Shown: piece by piece, positions 1 to 11,305 of the stretch | Numbering within the stretch: the stretch's first letter is position 1 | Layout of the letters: each line of letters begins with the position of its first letter | Origin: Aplectana chamaeleonis | Taxonomy: Eukaryota > Nematoda > Chromadorea > Rhabditida > Cosmocercidae | Reading direction: 5' to 3' | Assembly: GCA_029168955.1 (NCBI GenBank) | Contig: JAPDOI010001836.1 | Location: 62,001-126,000 of the forward strand | DNA: 64,000 nucleotides | Notes under the pieces: model-generated | The model's input: only the letters and a program-made list of their open reading frames with translations | What the model was told of the DNA's origin: nothing | Database searches by the model: none | Made by a program: the position numbers and the translations under genes

Positions 1-111
1 TGACATGCGTTATTACATAACAAATTTGAAAAAATTACAAAAGCATCACATTAATACAGGTGTCAGTTAATACAATTTTGCATATATATGTTCGATAAAT
101 ATATTTTACAG

Positions 112-314
112 GCCATATAACGGCCAATGTCTCACCGTCGACTGCGTACCACGCGCTGCGCGATCGCACGCGCGTCGGAAACAGACGGGTTTTGGCCGCC
201 GCGCGGCGGCCAAAACTCGTCGCGCGGCGGCCAAAACTCGTCTGCTTCCGACGCACGTGCGGTCGCGCAGCGCGTGGTACGCAGTCGACGGTGAGACATT
301 GGCCGTTTTATGGC
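112..314. repeat. Long GC-rich palindrome
   Basis: The left arm reads inward from GGCCATATAACGGCCAATG and the right arm is its near-complete reverse complement, ending ...CATTGGCCGTTTTATGGC. The arms are about 90 bp with few mismatches. The centre contains a second, smaller palindrome: GGCCGCCGCGCGGCGGCC, with TTTTGGCCGCC / GGCGGCCAAAA units repeated around it. The CpG-rich stem (GTACCACGCGCTGCGCG and its complement) could extrude as a cruciform. It is probably a foldback MITE. No transposase is visible. Confidence 0.8.
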
Positions 315-364
315 TTGTATATAGCTGCGTTTGTCACATAACGCGACATTTTTCTGCAGTACTC

Positions 365-1000
365 TCAAATTTGTAAGTGAGACGCTCCAGCTTCGAACAC
401 TTCCTTGAAATTTTTCATCTCTTCGGAGATCTTCTCCCTTCGCTGGACATCTCTTGGCTGCAGAACTCTCGCGTTTTGCGGGACCTGGAAAGTATAAATA
501 TAACAAATATAAATATAGATCAAATTGTTCAAATTTCAAATCCTCCAGACATTTAGGCGCCGCGCGCGCTTCGCAGTAAATTGTCTCTAGAGCGTTAATT
601 AATCCTGGCGGCTTCCTGGCGGCTTTGGTAGCGGCTTTTTCAAAGTCCAAGACTATGCGTAATAGCTGTGCTGGACGCCGTCTGCCACAAGAATGTAGAA
701 GCTGTTATCACATGCTTTCTGAAAGTAAATATTACAATAATTAATATTTTGTTCAAAATTAATAAGCTATTGAAACAACAGCACTACCTAAATTGTTTTA
801 TTCTTGTAGTAGACATGAAAGTCTGGTGTTTTCCATTGTTACAGTTCGGTTCGCCCATTTTCCAACATTTCTGAAAACAATGGGGTTGAGTCAGGGCGGC
901 TATTGTTATCAAAATATTTATATGCTTACCTTCCAATTACTCGCTTCCTCATACGGTATCCTCCTCTTCAAATCGCAGCTCGTATCCCGTCCTTCATGTC
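365..1000 (-). CDS. Unidentified spliced locus (candidate exons)
   Basis: Not recognised. The minus strand shows well-formed splice signals in order. An upstream exon ends at 930 with GGAAG|GTAAGC; a 59-nt intron ends in TTTTCAG at 871. An exon at 870-788 ends TTTAG|GTAGTG; a 69-nt intron ends in ACTTTCAG at 719. A downstream exon starts at 718, and a further acceptor CTTTCCAG lies at 485. The last candidate exon (484-365) would encode 39 residues, including EKISEEMKNFKEVFEAG, before a TGA. The exon from 718 contains, in one frame, LRIVLDFEKAATKAARK, faintly like the DFE-x-A region of MULE transposases. I could not build one uninterrupted frame through all pieces, so this may be a decayed transposase or an unrelated small gene. 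The 3' part abuts the palindrome at 112-314. Confidence 0.3.
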
Positions 1001-2447
1001 TTCACTGTTCCTCAATGGAAAAACACCTTGTAAAAGGCTCTATCCCCTCTTTCAGAGGTATATTTCGACAAGGGTAGACGTTGAGGAAGAGCGGGGATAA
1101 AACAGGAGTTTTGTAACGAAAGAGCGGAAGGCTGAACTGCAGAAGAATCGGTGAGATAAAGTGAAGTTTCAGTTAGAGAGGTCTGCATCTGGGATGGTGG
1201 CAAGGGATCAGAATCAGGACAAGTAACGAGGCAAGGCCAGCTAGACAAAGGAGAACTTGAGGCAACGAAAGATTGATCAGGATTAAGAGCAGCGTACTGA
1301 AATGGCTGAGAAGGAGATCCGGAGGCAAGTAAGAGAGAGTTTGTAGGGAAAGAAGATGAAAAAATAAGTCCTGATGAGGACTGTTTGGATAAAAGCTGAA
1401 CGACATGACAGTGGCAGCGAATAAAAAACCAATAAATTGAGTTTTATATAGAAATGACGCGCTACGCGCCTTAAATACTGAAACTTCACCTTCATCACTC
1501 CGTGCAATTACATCCACGAAGGCAGAGATGACACCTGATTCGTTGCCCGCAGCAGTAGAGGTTGCCACAGGACAACATAACACCTCATGATGGTGTCTTT
1601 GTTACCTTTACTTCATCATAGCCATCTTATCATCTTTTTTTGGATAATAGAAACAGATTTACCTATTCATGCGCATGATTTACCTACTCAGGATAAGGTT
1701 CCGACCAATTTGCTTCCTAAAACCTGAAAAAAACCCTTTACGGAAAGTTACGAAAGACAATCAGAAACGAATCTTACGGTAAAATGTGAAATGAAAATAA
1801 ATCATTCCATATGTAACCAGAAGTCATGAAATCCATAGAATCCCTTTTTTAAAAAATGAAAAAAGTACTCACTCAAAGTTAAGCCCAATTTGAGATTATT
1901 TATTTTTTAGTATGTTACTTAAAGCCTTCCATATCTTTTTATTTCATTTTTTTTCATTCTATTATCACCTTTTTCATTCAGTCACTTCGGCTGTGTATGA
2001 ATTCTATCAACTTTATCAAATGCATTGCATTTCTTATATTTATTTAACGCCTTGATCAATGAAATGTTTTCAATTAACTTATTGCACTCATATGGCATTC
2101 TGTGGTCTTTCATTTAGTATGTACTAAGTTATTCTTTGTGATACTATTATACAACCGAATTTGCGACAAGATCAGGCCTCTGTCTTTCCCTATGGCAGAA
2201 CGATTAGCATGGGTCAGCTCAGCGTGGCGACTCTCCCTCCATCTCTGATGCGAAGGCACGTCCCTTCGTCGCACAGCGACGAGCTGGTCGCCGCGCGACG
2301 TCTGCGAGAGATAATTAATAAGGGGAGTTCTTGCTCCCCATTGGCAAACTATGAGTAGGTGCGAACCATCGTTAATGAGGTATGCTATAAAGGTTTTGTC
2401 CTAAAGTCCACCACGCATCGTAGTCGACGCGGGTTAGCTTATGCATC
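1001..2447. other. No recognisable gene
   Basis: AT-rich intergenic or intronic sequence. A minus-strand open stretch at 1,583-1,173 begins with plausible residues but turns into low-complexity hydrophobic sequence; I see no family. Nothing else is supported here. Confidence 0.5.
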
Positions 2448-4055
2448 CTCGCGGACAGGGTTCGGCACGAGGTGTGGACAAGGCTAAATTTTCTCAGACC
2501 CCCCCTCTAAAAGCTAACTTTCGCCGATTTTCTCAGACCCCCTCCCAGAAGCGTTAATAGGTCAACTTTTTGGCGATTTTCTAGGACCTCCTCCAAGGAG
2601 TGTTAATTGTTTGTTTTTGTAGTAAATTTGAAATAAAAGGTACAACTTATTCCAAAAGATGTATAATTTGAAGAAGAACAACCATTTCAAAAAAAACAAG
2701 ACATTAACATTGAAATAGATCACGGACGAGGCTTTTCTTGACGGATAACATGAAGTTGCCTGCGTTTTTGAAAAACTTAGCCAAAGTAAGGGTTTTGATC
2801 ATAGTGAAGGCTCTCCTAATGTTGAATATAAGACACACAGGTTTGAACGTGTATCCAGAAACTATGAATGATTCCGGTTAGGAAGCTAAGGTATATATGT
2901 GATGGAAAAGAAGCGTGGAGAAGATGAAGTGATTGGCTAAGGTCAAGAATACGGGATATCTCGTAGAAATAAATGTGTTTTAAGTTTGTGAGTTCATTTC
3001 GCAAGTCCAAGAATAACATATCACTTCAGATGTATGGACTTCTGCTTCAAAAGAGCGTCATCCGATCTGGTTACGTTGCGAATTTCATTCTCCGAAACCC
3101 ACTCAAACACGAAACACGATACGGGTTCGATCCCGCAAGGTGCTTAATTTTCGCGAAACATTAGACCTCACGTTTTCTTTTTGCAAAGTAAGGGCCACGA
3201 AAATAAGATATTCGAGTCGAGAGTGGTAGATTTACCCTATATACAAATTTTCAACCTCTAAGATGGGCGCTGAAAGGCTCTCTCTGTGTGGCCTCACACT
3301 TTTCTCAGGTGTGGTCCCGCCGGAAGTCGTCAATTTCGAAATTTAGGTGCGACGAGAGTAGGATATTTGAGTCCAGCGTGGTCGATTTACCCTCTATACA
3401 ATAGTATGTTTCGTGTATGAGTGGGTTTCGTAGAATGAAATTCGAAACGTTACCAGATTAGATGACGCTCTTTCCAACTAGCAAGTGTTTTTGCCATGTC
3501 TGGTCTTGCTAATGTTGAGGCACCTATTTTCGTATCTAACCACCCATTAAAGCGTGTTTTCCATACATTTAAAGTGACCTGTTCTTCTCTGAAAACATAT
3601 TTGTTTCTTTAGTACAGTCTTTAGTTCTTAGTTCTTTAGTGTTTCTTTAGTGTCTCGTCGTCTTCGCCTTTGCCAATAACTTCATTCATCGCATCCAATC
3701 TTTTCCTCCGCCCCATTCCGTAGCTTCCAATCTGTTCTCATTTGCAATTCAGCACACAACTATCCAGGATACACGCCCAGAACCTATAAGCCTTATATTC
3801 AACCGTATGAGAACCTTCCCTACAATTTCGACATTTACGTAAATTTAATTACAACAAGGTTCCATGTTAATTGGACGGTATTACGGAATTATTTGCAAAA
3901 AGTATTTCTAAACAGTGTGCCTACTACCCCCGGTCAGAATGATTCACGTGGTCTCCCGGTGAAGCTCAGACCCCCCTCCCTCCACCATTGCGCAGCTCAG
4001 ACCCCCGAGTGTGGATATCCACACCCCGCGCCGAACCCTGCTCGCGGAGCTGGTG
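2448..4055. mobile_element. Candidate TIR element with internal repeats
   Basis: The ends are inverted copies of one another: the left has CAGGGTTCGGCACGAGGTG followed by a TTTTCTCAGACCCCCC stretch, and the right has the reverse complement (CCCCGCGCCGAACCCTG, preceded by CAGACCCCC). Near the left end a degenerate ~60-bp unit beginning TTTTCTCAGACCCC occurs about three times (2,495-2,610). Inside are inverted blocks at 3,049-3,110 and 3,409-3,473 (AAGAGCGTCATC...GAAACCCACTC) and a direct repeat at ~3,204/3,358. No transposase frame is seen, so this would be non-autonomous. Boundaries are approximate. Confidence 0.5.
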
Positions 4056-5600
4056 CGGTCCTGACACGGAACCGCTGCGGTACTATCCAGGCAATGTCGC
4101 GGCGTTGTCGAGGCTCAAGGCACTGCAATAGAATCATAACGGCAGTGATGATCGTGGAGCCGCTGCGGTACAGTTAAGGGTCGCTTTACTTTCCCAGAAC
4201 TGCCGCGGCAAACCTTCTCAGAGTTCGCGGCGTACTCGTTGGCATGCCTCAACAACTCATCTAAATCGCACGTTTTCGGACGGTCTTGGAAGCGTTCCTG
4301 AGAAACTGTTATATCTTCGGCATCTCTCCCCTTACGACCTTTCAAATTTCTTCTGAACGGCGCGCTCACAACTCAAATACAAGCAATTGGCTAGATTTCC
4401 AAGCTTTCCACAAATACGACCCCTGAAAAACCACGCTCATCTCGAACCACCTCCTTCTCAAGCTCTACGTCACCCTTTATTCTCAACTGATCACTCTGCT
4501 TTCCGTGCATCCAGTTTATAGTCAAGCAGCGAATTTGATCAAAACGGATGTTCCGCACGCCGTGTACACCCTCTCCCACCCTTTCAACGCAGAACTCCAA
4601 CTTTCAACTTGGTGCCATGTTTTTCAGCGCAAATGTGAGCATAGTAGAAGATGGTGAAGTGCATAAGACCACAAACTGCCAGTGAAGTCCAACATCCTTT
4701 ACACGACGCTTTGAAAATAATCTGGAAGAATTTGGGCCATCCAGCGTTTTTCCTGAACCCTTTGTGCTATCTCCAAAGAATGATCAGGGTGTTAAATCTT
4801 GTCCAGATGAGCCTTACGTTAATTGCACAAGCCTCAGCGAATGGGTGGTGGGGAATTCGGTGTTCTTCCAGACAAGAGGACCCACACGAGCATGACACTA
4901 CAATACTAGTAATTGCTATGACATGACCGCATAGTAGGTTACATCAACTTGCTTGGAGTTATGAAGTGCGTGTAGCCTGTTTCTCTACTTTCGAGCCGGT
5001 CGCTGCAAGGCTTAGCAGGTTTTCCATGCGCGTCCTAATCGCGGCAAAAATCGTCCGAAAACGGCAGGCAATCGGCAATCGCCGCACATCCCTCTTCGCG
5101 ATCTTCAGTTTTGAGATTCGCGGTGCCTTGACACTGCCGCGAATCTGCTAAATGTGTTGAACCCCCCACCCTAAAACAGCACGTGCTACATATATATGAT
5201 GCATGAAGCTGATGTTACTGGTTCCCTGCTTCTCTTTCATTAGCCCCGGGTTGGCAGCGATTTAGTGCATCGCTCCGGAAAAGGCCAGTCTAGCGATAAG
5301 GTTTTTCCCCATCTTCTGGAAAGAGGCTGAATTTTGGCTTCCAAAAGGATTTAGGCAAGAAGAGAGACTTTTGGATAAATTAGATAATATTTTCAAGCGG
5401 GGCTTGGGAGGAATCGCGACACGGCAAACTTTCTGTGATACTGCCATGACCCATTCGGTAGTTGATTTGAGGCGCCGTGCATGAGTTTCGCAAAAGATTC
5501 GTGTAGCCAAAAACATGCCTTGAACCTGCCGAGTCGTAGCCTAATAGCCTACAATGTGACTGGCTTGCGGTACGCTCGCAGCGAATTTGGTCAGAGTTAT
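4056..5600. other. No recognisable gene
   Basis: Mixed single-copy-looking sequence. A minus-strand open stretch around 4,600-4,391 has coding-like composition and an internal TTTTTCAG, but no family is recognised and no exon chain could be built. CCGCTGCGGTAC occurs twice (4,070 and 4,159). Confidence 0.4.
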
Positions 5601-5607
5601 GCCATGA

Positions 5608-5772
5608 ATGTAACGTCGGCATGGGACGTGAAGAGACTTCGCGTTCACTGTTGAAGGTTGACGCAAACTCTGTGCCATATGCTATAACATAGGTGCACCG
5701 AGTTTGCACCAACCTTCAACAAGGAACGCGAAGTCTCTTCACGATCCATGCCGATGTTAGAGTTCGCGTAAT
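5608..5772. repeat. Foldback hairpin, ~70-bp arms
   Basis: GTCGGCATGG...GTGAAGAGACTTCGCGTTC...GTTGAAGGTTG at 5,612-5,665 is repeated in reverse complement at ~5,708-5,762 with a loop of about 25-30 nt. The arms carry a few mismatches, giving a long imperfect stem. It is probably a small foldback element. The length exceeds a typical nematode miRNA precursor. Confidence 0.7.
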
Positions 5773-5783
5773 AATTTTATGGT

Positions 5784-5870
5784 GATGAATGGACGGGCTG
5801 CGGCGGTAGATCACCCCGCTCGAATCGAAACTCCATTCACCAGTGAGGCCGCCAACCCCGCACGGCCAGG
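5784..5870. repeat. Dispersed repeat, copy 1
   Basis: The stretch ending CAGTGAGGCCGCCAACCCCG matches the reverse complement of 10,505-10,590 along ~85 bp, including GAATGGACGG, TACCCCGC-like and CACGGCCAG blocks. The two copies are in opposite orientation, 4.7 kb apart. Confidence 0.65.
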
Positions 5871-6223
5871 CGCCGTGCGGGTCCATGTGTCAGACTAAAT
5901 CGAAAACGGAAACCATATATGTGATTGCTTCATATAGCAGTTGCAATCGAGTTCAAGCGATACGGTAGTCTTCATGATTACCTGGGTTGTTTTTATGTTT
6001 ATTGCTCTCATTCGTGTTTTCCTACAGTTGTCTTACACATAGTATTAAAATGAATGTGTAATTAATTAAAATAAGGTGACTGCAACATGAAATTTTTAAA
6101 ATTCTAGTTAGAAACGAGAAGATTTTCTCGCTGTATTTATTCTATTCATTCAATATACATGACCGAAATCATCATCTTCAGAGATTTAAAGGATTGTCCT
6201 GATGTGGATCTCTGTGATTCTAG

Positions 6224-6654
6224 GCCCCATTGCGACCTTCATGGACCATCCATTGTGGCAACCACTAGGTCGGCTCTCGTATTGTGGCTACATCGTACAC
6301 TTCTTCATCATTCACTACGTCTTCAATCTCGACGATAGGCCATCCCACTACGTGTCCATCTGGCAAGCGGTCAGTTGCTTGAAATGCTCCTTCACTTTGA
6401 CAGTCGGGTATTTACTCGCTTTCAAGTATGTCTACCGTGCGATTCCGGTCATCGTGTTGTCGTACTTAGCGGCATTTGTATGGAGCTGTTTGTTCGAGGT
6501 ATCCACTGCCAAGCTGGAAAAGATGCTAATCGGAGCCATTTTCTCAAAGAAGGAAAACACACCACCAACAGAGACCACAAAATCAGCACCGCAACAGTTG
6601 GTGGTCAATGGTAACAGTGAGCGGATAGTAAAGACAGAAAGTCTTAAGCTGTAG
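6224..6654 (+). CDS. NRF-6-like acyltransferase 3 protein, C-terminal exons
   Basis: C-terminal end of a membrane acyltransferase of the nematode NRF-6/OAC group (acyltransferase-3 fold, multi-pass membrane proteins acting in lipid or xenobiotic transport). The reading frame carries HPLWQPLGRLSYCGYIVHFF, then YVSIWQA, then VYRAIPVIVLSYLAAFVWSC and LEKML, the characteristic tail of this family. An exon probably begins at 6,224 after GATTCTAG (phase: two bases complete a codon). A 57-nt intron is proposed at 6,370-6,426 (GTCAGT...TTTCAAG): removing it joins WQA to YVYRAIPV, as expected for the family, and deletes 19 residues with no counterpart. The TAG stop is at 6,652-6,654 after a polar tail. 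No upstream exons were recognised in 1-6,200, so either a long intron precedes it or this is an orphan fragment. Confidence 0.7.
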
Positions 6655-9440
6655 GTGTATTTGGTGTGAGGGATTATCCAGCCGACGATGTATATTGTGA
6701 ACGGGTAACTGCCGAAAATCTGCTCCCAGTGTTTAACTTTGTGTTGGAGATGTCCTCCTATCTGACAAAGAAAGGTCATTTGAAGAAAGTTTTTTCAAGC
6801 GAAGCGCACCTTTTTGGATAATTTTTTTCACTCGGAATCTGAATTTGGCTTGGCCCCGTTTGACCCCGTTTCTCTGAACGGAGCTACATATAAGCGTTTA
6901 TTGGTAAAAATTCATAGTAAATTGCCATTATGCTTTGCCGTGATCTACCCTAACCTTTCCTGAAACTTCATGTGGACGTCGAAATCGTATTCAGCGTCTC
7001 ACCCCCCTGGACTACTTTTGAGGGAAAAATTTATTTTCGATGCCCCGAAAATCCACAGGGACTCCACAGAGGTCGAATTTTTCTGCTCAAATTTCGTACA
7101 GAGCGATTATTTAGGGCACTGAACACAAATATGAAATCTTTTTTCAGTTTTTGGGCTATGTTGTTAAGTTAAGGTGCGATAAAGGGGTGCGTGACGGATG
7201 GTACGCCGCGCGCGGCGAAGACACGCCACGCGCGTTGCGTCGCGGCGTACCACCGTTGCTTTATCAATCCCAGGCCCGTCATTTCTCATTAGAGAGCTCT
7301 CTCAAGGTAAATTTGATGCCCATCCACGCATTGGACACTGAATATGAGTCCTTTGCAAAAGTGCAAACACACTGGCAGCCGCAGGGATTCGAAGTAGTCA
7401 TCTCATTTCTCCATCGACTGCGCGCTTTCTCACTGCGAAAAGCCGCTGTGGCACCTAAAGACCTCATCTGGGCGTACTCTATCTCCATCATTTCAACATA
7501 TTTCCGTGTGCAATCACACTGCACAGGGTGCTCCGGTGAGCCATATTTTAAACGCTGCTATGTATGCGTCTGTGATTGAAACAATAAAAACACGCATGAC
7601 TCTGTTGATAGAAACGTAGCCAACTAGCAATGTCAAATTCGAATTCTTCGAAGAAAATTAACGGGAGGTGTATTTCGTTCGGAATGGTCTATTTCTAAGA
7701 GGGATCTTCCGTTGTTAGTCGCCTCTTGTTCTTCTATTTTTTCTTCTTAATGTCGCAGCCCTTCACGTTTTCCTCATTTGTCTACAGTCGAAGGCACAAG
7801 CAACTTATTATTCATTGTCCCCTCGATCCACTGCGCATTTCAATTTGCCTGTCACGTTGAGGGTAGTTTTTTATGACGTAAGACAACAAATGAAGAGAGG
7901 CCGTACATGTGCTCTGGAACTTTTGAGCGGCGTTATTTTCAGAGCTGAGACAAAAAAAAACTACTTTAAGAGCAGTTTTCTTCCTTGATCTGATGAGTGC
8001 AATCGAGAGAAAGCGAGCGAAGCGCTTTTTGGCAAAGACCTCGACGAGCATAGCGAGGGTTGCACAACAAGCGAGGTGATCACCGAGAAGCGCGTATGGT
8101 CGACACGGATCGCACTGCCGCTTTTCGTTTCTTATGCGATGACGCAAGCAATGTGCACGTATGGTATAAGGCAGCGTCCATGCGTGGCGAGAGCGGGCGT
8201 TACCGCTGTTGTGCGCCTCTCGACGCTCCTCAACGCCGGAGCGGTCCGTGCCTGCAAATCAACACCTCAGACATTCGCAGCGTTGAACTTTGGGGGAAAA
8301 CGACGTTCCAGTTGAACTACTGAGGCTATTTTGTCGAGGAGTTGAACTGATGAGAACGATTCGTTGAACTGTTGGGCTTATCGCCGCGCTGCGTGTTGCG
8401 TCGCGTGCGCAGTGCCGACAGACGACGGCTCCGACGCAATGTTGAACTCCAAAATCAAACCAGCGGAACATACTCGAGGTGGGCTTAGACCGATTCACTT
8501 CATTGTCAAGTGTTAAACTCTCGGGCTCTGCCTTCGAGTTGAGTGGGGGTGCGAGTGCCTGCACTTACCTGCTCCTGCACCAACACGGGGCTCTATTGTG
8601 GGAGCAGGCAAGAGGCAGAGCATTTGCACTTCGATTGATTTTTGGCGAGCCTAGAATGTGCACACCTCGTTAGGGGCTAGGTGAGCTCAGGTTTATAGAG
8701 GTAACATTCAACCGTAAGGAGAAACTACATAGCTAAAACGTGTAGGAATATCCATGCAGAAATTATTTGAATTTCCCTCCAATCAGCACTTCTGTTCAAC
8801 TTTAGTGGAAATCCGCATCAACTACCGAGCAAATTCCGTTGAACTAACCGGGAAATTCTGCTGGTTTCCAGTGTGGACATTAGTTCAACGGATTTTCCAC
8901 GGTAGTTGAACCGTCCGAATGTCGGAGACAGGCAATCATCCCCTACAGGCTATAAAACGGCGAAATTCACTTGGTTCCTACGCGTGCTGGTACGGAGCGG
9001 AAATAAGAGACAGTGAGAGAGCGTAGGACAGACGGAGGCCGAGGCGTCGCGCGCGCCGCTCGCGTCCCGGATGATGTGAATTACGACGTTTTATAGAGGG
9101 TGCCTTGTGTTGATTCGATTGAAAACGTTTGATCGGGTGATCAATCGCTCGAGTCGGCGCAACGGCTGATGATTTGCCACGGTTTTCGACTTCCGTGGTG
9201 GGATTATGAGAAACAAGGGCAATAGTTTTGGTACAGGTTTAATGCCACCTGTTTTATTGATGGAGCAGTGAGCTTGAAACCTGCTGCTTGCTCCGTGGTG
9301 CTGGCGTAAGCGCGCGAGAGCGAGCGGGCGAGATCGCGCGAGGAGCGCCTGTGAGCGGCTACCGCATACCGTTTTGTACATATCTCGGCCTGGGCTTAGC
9401 GAAACTTGATAAAACTTCAGTGTGTTAAAGGGCATGATCT
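6655..9440. other. No recognisable gene; GTTGAACT-rich patch
   Basis: Downstream of the acyltransferase I see no protein family. A GC-rich inverted pair (GGTACGCCGCG / CGCGGCGTACC) lies at 7,200-7,252. Between ~8,280 and 8,910 the word GTTGAACT or its complement AGTTCAAC (with variants) recurs at least eight times without strict spacing, suggesting a decayed repeat. CpG-rich sequence follows at 9,040-9,070. Confidence 0.45.
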
Positions 9441-10491
9441 TGCCTCACACATACAGTAGCTTAGGTGCTAAGGGTGCAGTTTTTGATTATGGAATTTATT
9501 CATAATTCCGGGGAAATATTTCAAAATAGGACTATTCCCTCAAAACAACTATTGAAATTTCAAACTAGAGGCAGTTCTTGTACATTGGGAGATCTTCTAA
9601 ACCATCTTCTAACTTTATGAGAGAATAATCTTCAATAGAAATTTCCTGAGAATGAATTCGAAATGAAGTTATGCCATATTGAGCCTATTAAATATCTCTG
9701 TTTGGCGTTAAGGAAAAAAGGAAAATTCATGTTATGACTGTATATGAACGCTCAACTTCTTACAACTTTATTGACACGACGTTTCGGGCCTAAGCCCTTC
9801 TTCAGGTACGCTGAAAAATTGCAAAACAATGTGCATCACCACTACACAGCAACATAGCAGGGTGCTAACGCCGACCTGACACTATACTGGAAACACCGAA
9901 GGGGAAGGGAGGGGAGCGGTCACGATGGAGCAGTAGACCAAAATGAAGTGGGACGGACTTAGAGGGCCTTCAGGTCGGCGTTAGCACCCTGCTATGTTGC
10001 TGTGTAGTGGTGATGCACATTGTTTTGCAATTTTTCAGCGTACCTGAAGAAGGGCTTAGGCCCGAAACGTCGTGTCAATAAAGTTGTAAGAAGTTGAGCG
10101 TTCATATACAGTCATATCAAGAATCATCAATGAAGCTCAGGGAACCTACCATTTTGAGAGAAAATTCATGTACCAGTTGCACTCTGTTATAGACCATAGA
10201 GCACATATTTTTCAGAATGCTTCTGGGTCAAATAATTTTATAGGGATATATTTCCAAAATTATGCCTCAATCTGTTTAATTTTCGATCTTCACACAAATT
10301 CTGATAGAGATAATTTTATCACAAGGTTATAAAACTGCCCACAAGATCTGTAAATGGTGTGTAGCAGCTAAGGGTTGGGACTATAATAGCCACATTCCGA
10401 AGGAATGTCCTAATTTGGAGCATCACCACGAAATAAATTCCATATTTAAAAACTGCACCATCAAAACCTTAGCTTGTGTATGTGTGAAGCA
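9441..10491. mobile_element. TIR element interrupted by a foldback
   Basis: The left end (TGCCTCACACATACAGTAGC, then GGTGCAGTTTTT, TATGGAATTTATT) is mirrored by the reverse complement of the right end (GCTTCACACATACACAAGC, GGTGCAGTTTTTAAATATGG). TIR-like ends extend over ~60 bp with mismatches. About 1.05 kb, no coding capacity seen. It contains the younger foldback at 9,733-10,116. Confidence 0.65.
9733..10116. mobile_element. Foldback element with ~147-bp near-identical arms
   Basis: The left arm 9,733-9,879 starts TATGACTGTATATGAACGC and the right arm 9,971-10,116 is its reverse complement, almost without mismatch by eye. Both carry the block GACGTTTCGGGCCTAAGCCC. The unpaired centre is ~91 bp. 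High arm identity implies recent insertion or arm homogenisation. No coding sequence. Confidence 0.85.
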
Positions 10492-10504
10492 ATAATTGCT
10501 AGGT

Positions 10505-10873
10505 GGCTGGCCGTGCGGGGTCGGCGGCCTCACTGGAGCATGGGGTTTAGATTCATGCGGGGTAATCCACCGTCGCAGCTCCGTCCATTAATCAGGGGCG
10601 GCATGCACGTACGCTCCGGCTAAGGTTGGAGTTGGGCAGAGTTTGGGGCGTCGGCACGTTTGATGATTACTAAAGAGTTCTGGGGATAATCAATACTTGG
10701 TGTCTCAGCGGGGTTTCGACTGCTCCGCCCTCCTAGGTATTGTTGGCTACAGAACGATTTTCAGTGCTGCCGCAACCCCTTTTCAGCCCCCGTGCTGCAA
10801 ACATCAAATACGCCGACGCCCCAAACCCTGCCCAACCCCAACCTAACCTTTCGCGTACGTGCATGCCGCCCCA
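10505..10873. repeat. Dispersed repeat copy 2 plus inverted arms
   Basis: 10,505-10,590 is the inverted copy of 5,784-5,870 (shared CGGCCTCACTGG). Directly after it, 10,597-10,663 (GGCGGCATGCACGTACGC, GGGGCGTCGGC) pairs with the reverse complement at 10,791-10,873. The whole segment is probably one short inverted-repeat element with ~70-bp arms. Confidence 0.6.
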
Positions 10874-11025
10874 GACTAAAAATATTACGCGAGTTCTATG
10901 TGCACCGGGTTTACGCCTGGGCAAAATAAGGAAACAAACTATAATTATGATCAGTGCCGACTTTGGTGCCTTTATTCGAGAGTCCACAGGTTCCCATTTT
11001 CACCCTCAGTCGCTGCTACCGTAAG

Positions 11026-11305
11026 ATGCCGAATAGACTCCCACCGTTGAAAGGCGCGGCAGCATGCAATGGAGGAGAATTGATCACGCGGCGCCGCACG
11101 ATCGATTCCCCTGCCTTGCATGCTGCCGCGTCTTTGGCGTCGTTTATACTTCCGCCGCCGAGCGGTGCGGCAAAGTGCGATTCTACAATGTCGATCGTGC
11201 CGCGCCGCGTGATCAATATTACAGAAATGCACTGTGCCGCGTCACTCGGCGTTGGGAGTATAAACGACCCCTTTCAGCGGCGAGAGTCTATTCGACCCGT
11301 AAAGA
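11026..11305. repeat. Nested cruciform-forming repeat
   Basis: Outer arms: GAATAGACTCCCACCGTTG at 11,028 pairs with the reverse complement near 11,275-11,297 (CAGCGGCGAGAGTCTATTC). Inner blocks GCGGCAGCATGC/GCATGCTGCCGC, GATCACGCGGCGC/GCGCCGCGTGATC and CGTTTATACTTCC/GGGAGTATAAACG form further pairings. The pattern suggests several inverted repeats stacked in one ~280-bp unit. Confidence 0.65.

Noticed and set aside
1173..1583. Minus-strand 136-codon frame
   Set aside because: Low-complexity hydrophobic second half, no recognised family, no supported splice context.
3120..3145. T-arm-like GGGTTCGATCCCGC (also GGGGTTCGATCC at 17,756)
   Set aside because: No cloverleaf could be drawn around either site.
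9780..10075. TTAGGC words as possible nematode telomere repeat
   Set aside because: Single occurrences inside the foldback arms, not tandem.
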